Below are positions 13,562 to 14,084 of a stretch of DNA of 14,084 nucleotides, one piece after another. The position numbers and the translations under genes were made by a program. This stretch comes from a bacterium (GTDB taxonomy: Bacteria; Bacillota_I; Bacilli_A; RFN20; CAG-826): contig SFUB01000030.1 of the NCBI GenBank assembly GCA_004561785.1, positions 1-14,084 of the forward strand, read 5' to 3'. Below the pieces are notes generated by a model. It was not told where the DNA came from. It did no database searches and saw only the letters and a list, made by a program, of their open reading frames with translations. Positions within the stretch are counted from its first letter, which is position 1, and every line of letters begins with the position of its first letter.

Positions 13562-14084
13562 CGAGCTTGGCGATCGCTTTCCCCCGGTGGGAGAAGCGAT
13601 TTTTTATTTCCTCGCTGGCTTCGCCAAAATTCGCGTCCGCCTCATCGCTGTGGAAGATCGGGTCATAGCCGAATCCGTTGCTTCCTTTGGCTTCTAACAA
13701 AATATAGCCTGGGCAGACCCCTTCAAAGAAAAGCGGCTCCGCCTCCGGAGAAGGCAAATAGCAAATGCAACACACGAATTGGGCCGAGCGATCGCTTTCC
13801 CCGTCCATCCTTTCGAAAAGGACGTTCCAAGCATCTTGATAGGTGGGATAAGAGGAAGCGAATCTCGAAGAGTGGAGACCTGGGAATTTGCCAAGACAAT
13901 TGATCTCAAGCCCGGAATCGTCGGCGATGACCGGACAGTGGACTTTTTCGGCGAGCGATTTGGCCTTCAGGAAACTATTTTCGCGATAAGAGGCCCCGGT
14001 CTCGTCCGGATCGCTTTTAACGCCCAAGTCTTTCGCGGTTTTCACCCCATATCCCAAAGGAGCGAGGATTTCCTCGTATTCTTT
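13539..14084 (-). CDS. rdgB: XTP/dITP (non-canonical purine NTP) pyrophosphatase, 5' end off the window
   Basis: 181 residues are visible, from KEYEEIL at the right edge to the stop at 13541-13539. About 10 N-terminal residues with the usual SxNxHK-type nucleotide-binding motif should lie outside the window. Family motifs in order are the ETGASYREN segment, the catalytic-site ADDSGLEI, PGLHSSRFA, GSNGFGYDPIF and the C-terminal FSHRGKA. The enzyme hydrolyses dITP, XTP and ITP to monophosphates plus pyrophosphate, keeping deaminated purines out of DNA and RNA; it is cytosolic and normally a homodimer. Its length and motif spacing look normal. A TTG that could be read as a start at 14057 is internal. 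The 3' end overlaps the yhhN-like gene by 23 bases. Confidence 0.95.
   Translation of the reverse strand, partial: KEYEEILAPLGYGVKTAKDLGVKSDPDETGASYRENSFLKAKSLAEKVHCPVIADDSGLEINCLGKFPGLHSSRFASSYPTYQDAWNVLFERMDGESDRSAQFVCCICYLPSPEAEPLFFEGVCPGYILLEAKGSNGFGYDPIFHSDEADANFGEASEEIKNRFSHRGKAIAKLVKYLSNK
13573..13605 (+). terminator. Rho-independent terminator of the yhhN-like gene, inside rdgB
   Basis: ATCGCTTTCCC (13573-13583) pairs with GGGAGAAGCGAT (13589-13600) in an 11-base-pair stem with one bulged G and a CCGGT loop, running into TTTTTT (13600-13605). It lies 12 bases after the stop of the plus-strand gene. On the other strand the same bases encode the NRFSHRGKAI segment of RdgB. Confidence 0.8.

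Noticed and set aside
13539..14057. RdgB starting at 14057
   Set aside because: That codon is TTG inside the family's conserved N-terminal region; KEYEEILAP continues in frame to the window edge, so the gene starts outside.

Overview
The window looks like a chromosomal segment of an uncultured Bacillota-type (Firmicutes-like) bacterium with balanced base composition. Supporting signs are Gram-positive-style Shine-Dalgarno sequences, an AT-rich sigma70-type -10 box before several genes, lipobox signal peptides, a CarD-family RNA polymerase regulator and a BspA/InlB-like surface lipoprotein. TGA is used as a true stop, so this is the standard code and not the Mycoplasma code. The taxonomic placement is inference only. 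Ten protein genes are supported, two of them cut by the window edges. No tRNA, rRNA, insertion sequence or CRISPR array was seen.

Region 1 (1-7392, minus strand) is the most unusual part. It is a three-gene, tightly packed unit read leftward from a promoter near 7464. It encodes a 323-residue protein with one N-terminal membrane segment, a 1223-residue protein with an N-terminal membrane segment, and a lipoprotein of at least 910 residues that runs off the left edge. The two giant proteins are diverged, collinear paralogues: the lipoprotein matches the larger protein in order along its whole visible length. None of the three is a family I recognise. All three appear to be anchored at the outer face of the membrane, so a cell-surface complex or adhesive/scaffolding layer is a reasonable inference.

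Region 2 (7393-9112) starts with a 349-base AT-rich divergent intergenic region holding inverted repeats. It is followed by hypB, a nickel-inserting GTPase with no other hydrogenase or urease gene in view, and a CarD-family transcription factor with its own promoter, a 5' hairpin and a strong terminator.

Region 3 (9126-11444) has two divergent genes: a small four-helix membrane protein (minus) and a 586-residue lipoprotein with InlB-like repeats and C-terminal BspA-type leucine-rich repeats (plus). Between them lie two perfect palindromes. One exactly fills the -35/-10 spacer of the membrane-protein promoter and looks like an operator.

Region 4 (11449-14084) holds an MFS transporter (minus), a YhhN/TMEM86-type lysoplasmalogenase-like membrane protein (plus) and the XTP/dITP pyrophosphatase gene rdgB (minus, 5' end off the window). 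It is very compact. The 586-residue lipoprotein gene and the MFS gene end 4 bases apart across a hairpin. The yhhN-like gene and rdgB overlap by 23 bases, and the terminator of the former lies inside the coding sequence of the latter.
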